Assembly (NCBI RefSeq): GCF_014205845.1
Contig: NZ_JACHCR010000005.1
Location: 62,001-126,000, forward strand
Direction: 5' to 3'
Length of the DNA stretch: 64,000 nucleotides
Source: Mucilaginibacter cryoferens
Lineage (GTDB): Bacteria > Bacteroidota > Bacteroidia > Sphingobacteriales > Sphingobacteriaceae
The translations under genes were made by a program, and so were the position numbers. The notes beneath the pieces were generated by a model. It saw only the letters and a list, made by a program, of their open reading frames with translations. It searched no databases and had not been told where the DNA came from. Shown here piece after piece: positions 62,262-64,000 of this stretch (positions are counted from its first letter, which is position 1; each line of letters starts with the position of its first letter).

Positions 62262-64000
62262 CTACCTCGCCACACTAAACACATAACTCCCCGATGCCAG
62301 TTCATAAATAGCTTTCCCATCAGCATACTTCAAAAACTTAATACCTTTTGCTTTATCCACCGGTTTGCCACTTTCGGTAACCAACGACGCTGCTTTGGCA
62401 GGCAGGTATAGGGTTGCTTTGGTATTGGCAGGCACGGTGGCGTTGTAGCTTAGCGTGTTGCCAGTAACTTTCCAGCTGCTGTTTATCCTTCCATAGGGCG
62501 AATCATAATAGCCCTTGGCGTAGGTCATCTGCCCGGTAGGATCTGGCTCGGGTTGTAGGATGATTTTTTTGAAGGCGGCCCCATCGCGTTGAATGCCTAA
62601 GGAGTAAGCCATCATCCACTGGCCCACAGCGCCAAAAGAATAATGGTTAAACGAGTTCATACTGTTATTGCCGCCAAAACCATTTTCCACGGTGTAACCA
62701 TTCAGGCGTTCCCAAATGGTGGTAGCTCCCTGGTCAACAGCGTACAGCCATGATGGATAATGTTCATTTTGCAGTACCTTGTATGCCAGGTCGCTGTGAC
62801 CATAATCTGATAACGATTTGCTGATCCAGGCGGTGCCGATGAAGCCCGTCATTAATGAATATTTGGGGCGGGTAACACCGCCGTCGTCCTTATTTTCGCG
62901 TTCTACAGCGCCTTGCAGGTTTTTGGCCATGTAAGGGATGTTTTCGTCGTTAAAAACACCAAGAGACAAGCCTACGGCGTAAGGTGTTTCAATATCGGCA
63001 ACCTTAAATTCAACCTTCGCGTCGCGTGGGGCAAATATGCCGCCGCCAATGAGGCCCAAAGCTTTTTTATCGGCACTTACAAAGGTTTTGTTAAAAAATG
63101 CCTTACGCTCGTTATAGCGTTCCTGGTATCTGGCGGCATCCCCGGGTTTGTTTAAAGCGGTGGCTACCTTAACCATAATCCCGAGGTCGAAAATGTGGTA
63201 GGCGGTTACCAGGTAATCGGTACCCAGCTGGTTATTTTGCGGGCCAAGCCAGTCGCCAAGCTGCCCGTCGCTGCTAAGTCCGGTAGTTTTGTTAATGGTG
63301 GAGTCAACGTAGCTCATATACCTTGCCATGGCATCGTAATGTTCCTTTAGCAAGGCAACATCATCATATTGCTGGTAAGCCTCCCAGGGTATGGTAATAC
63401 CAGCGCTACCCCAAAGCACGCCGCCAAAGCCGCCGCCAACAGGTGCTATATCGGTAAACTTACCGTTGGCCATTTGCAGATCGCGCAGGGCAAAAAGGTG
63501 GCGGCGCAAAAACTGGTCGGTATTGGAAAGATAAGTAGCCGTACGCGAAAAAATACTAATATCGCCCGACCAACCCATGCGCTCGTTACGCTGCGGGCAA
63601 TCTGTAGGGATAGTTAAAAAGTTATCGATGTTTGACCACGTAAGATTTGACCAAAGCTTGTTTACTTTGGCATTTGATGTGTTATAATCGGCCGTAAGCT
63701 TACTTATCGAACTCATGGCCAGGCCCTGTACTGCCGTTAAGCGCAGCGGTTCGTCTATCCCGGTGATCTCTATATACTGGTATCCGTGCGATGTAAAATG
63801 CGGCTGAAATACCTGTGGGCCATCCTTCATGGTATAAATATCCTGGCTTAGGGCTGCCCGGTAGTTTTCGGTCATAATCATGCCCACATTTTTACCAGAT
63901 TCCTTCAGGTTAGGGTACAATACCTCGGCATAGCGGAAGGTGATTTTTTTACCGGCCTCGCCATCTTTAAACGTTATACGCGGTACGCCCACTATGTTTT
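62262..64000 (-). CDS. Alpha-L-rhamnosidase (GH78), C-terminal part; 5' end outside window
   Basis: At least 579 codons are visible on the - strand, open to the window edge; GTG at 63990-63992 is internal (the frame reads NIVGVPRITF across it). DCPQRNERMGWSGD is the hallmark of the GH78 catalytic (alpha/alpha)6 barrel and contains the proposed general acid; TTIWERLNGY holds the second catalytic glutamate. NSFNHYSFGAVGQWM and the beta-rich C-terminal domain complete the family. The enzyme removes terminal L-rhamnose from plant glycosides or pectin. The signal peptide and N-terminal domains are outside the window. Confidence 0.93.
   Translation of the reverse strand, partial: NIVGVPRITFKDGEAGKKITFRYAEVLYPNLKESGKNVGMIMTENYRAALSQDIYTMKDGPQVFQPHFTSHGYQYIEITGIDEPLRLTAVQGLAMSSISKLTADYNTSNAKVNKLWSNLTWSNIDNFLTIPTDCPQRNERMGWSGDISIFSRTATYLSNTDQFLRRHLFALRDLQMANGKFTDIAPVGGGFGGVLWGSAGITIPWEAYQQYDDVALLKEHYDAMARYMSYVDSTINKTTGLSSDGQLGDWLGPQNNQLGTDYLVTAYHIFDLGIMVKVATALNKPGDAARYQERYNERKAFFNKTFVSADKKALGLIGGGIFAPRDAKVEFKVADIETPYAVGLSLGVFNDENIPYMAKNLQGAVERENKDDGGVTRPKYSLMTGFIGTAWISKSLSDYGHSDLAYKVLQNEHYPSWLYAVDQGATTIWERLNGYTVENGFGGNNSMNSFNHYSFGAVGQWMMAYSLGIQRDGAAFKKIILQPEPDPTGQMTYAKGYYDSPYGRINSSWKVTGNTLSYNATVPANTKATLYLPAKAASLVTESGKPVDKAKGIKFLKYADGKAIYELASGSYVFSVAR

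Overview
The window looks like a chromosomal segment of a Bacteroidota bacterium, most likely family Sphingobacteriaceae and probably Mucilaginibacter or a close relative. The evidence is an atpD-atpC pair separated from the other ATP synthase genes, an ilvDBNC-leuCDBA-ilvA operon, orphan MacB/FtsX-type permeases, TAnnTTTG-type -7 promoter boxes, a GH78 rhamnosidase and many locus-specific inverted repeats between genes. The genus is an inference from gene content; no 16S gene is present.

Positions 1-31014 hold one very large polysaccharide locus, all on the + strand and mostly with overlapping start and stop codons. It starts inside an asparagine-synthetase-like gene. It then carries a Wzm/Wzt-type ABC exporter whose ATPase has a C-terminal carbohydrate-binding-like domain, about twenty glycosyltransferases (GT2, GT4, GT11 fucosyltransferase, GT61, DUF5672, CgeB-like and unassigned GT-A types), three hexapeptide acetyltransferases, one membrane acyltransferase and an FkbM methyltransferase. 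It ends in a module (23766-31014) of a Wzy-like polymerase, GT4 enzymes, a GT2 domain fused to a complete exosortase-like membrane domain, a WcaF-like acetyltransferase and a polytopic membrane protein. That module matches what I remember as the exosortase Y (XrtY) system. Hairpin terminators at 31016-31111 close the locus.

Positions 31150-43600 are housekeeping: obg and adk (-), tRNA-Arg(ACG) (-), a membrane acyltransferase (+), a peroxiredoxin (-), two tandem paralogous ABC permeases separated by a 96-bp heptamer array and two palindromes, a quinone oxidoreductase, atpD, atpC and a small antitoxin-like gene.

Positions 44097-57568 are the branched-chain amino acid operon: ilvD, ilvB, ilvN, ilvC, leuC, leuD, leuB, leuA, ilvA. 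A small monooxygenase-like gene and two SAM methyltransferases are interleaved. Most gene junctions carry inverted pairs of short repeats; two repeats run up to or into coding sequence (the leuB 3' end and the region before the leuC start).

Positions 57569-64000 are accessory. A large AT-rich gene on the - strand encodes a metallophosphoesterase joined to a STAND-like NTPase with a degenerate P-loop, a candidate single-gene defence protein. It is followed by a cluster of GTAG-type REP hairpins, a segment bounded by 70-bp direct repeats, and the 3' part of an alpha-L-rhamnosidase gene that runs off the window.
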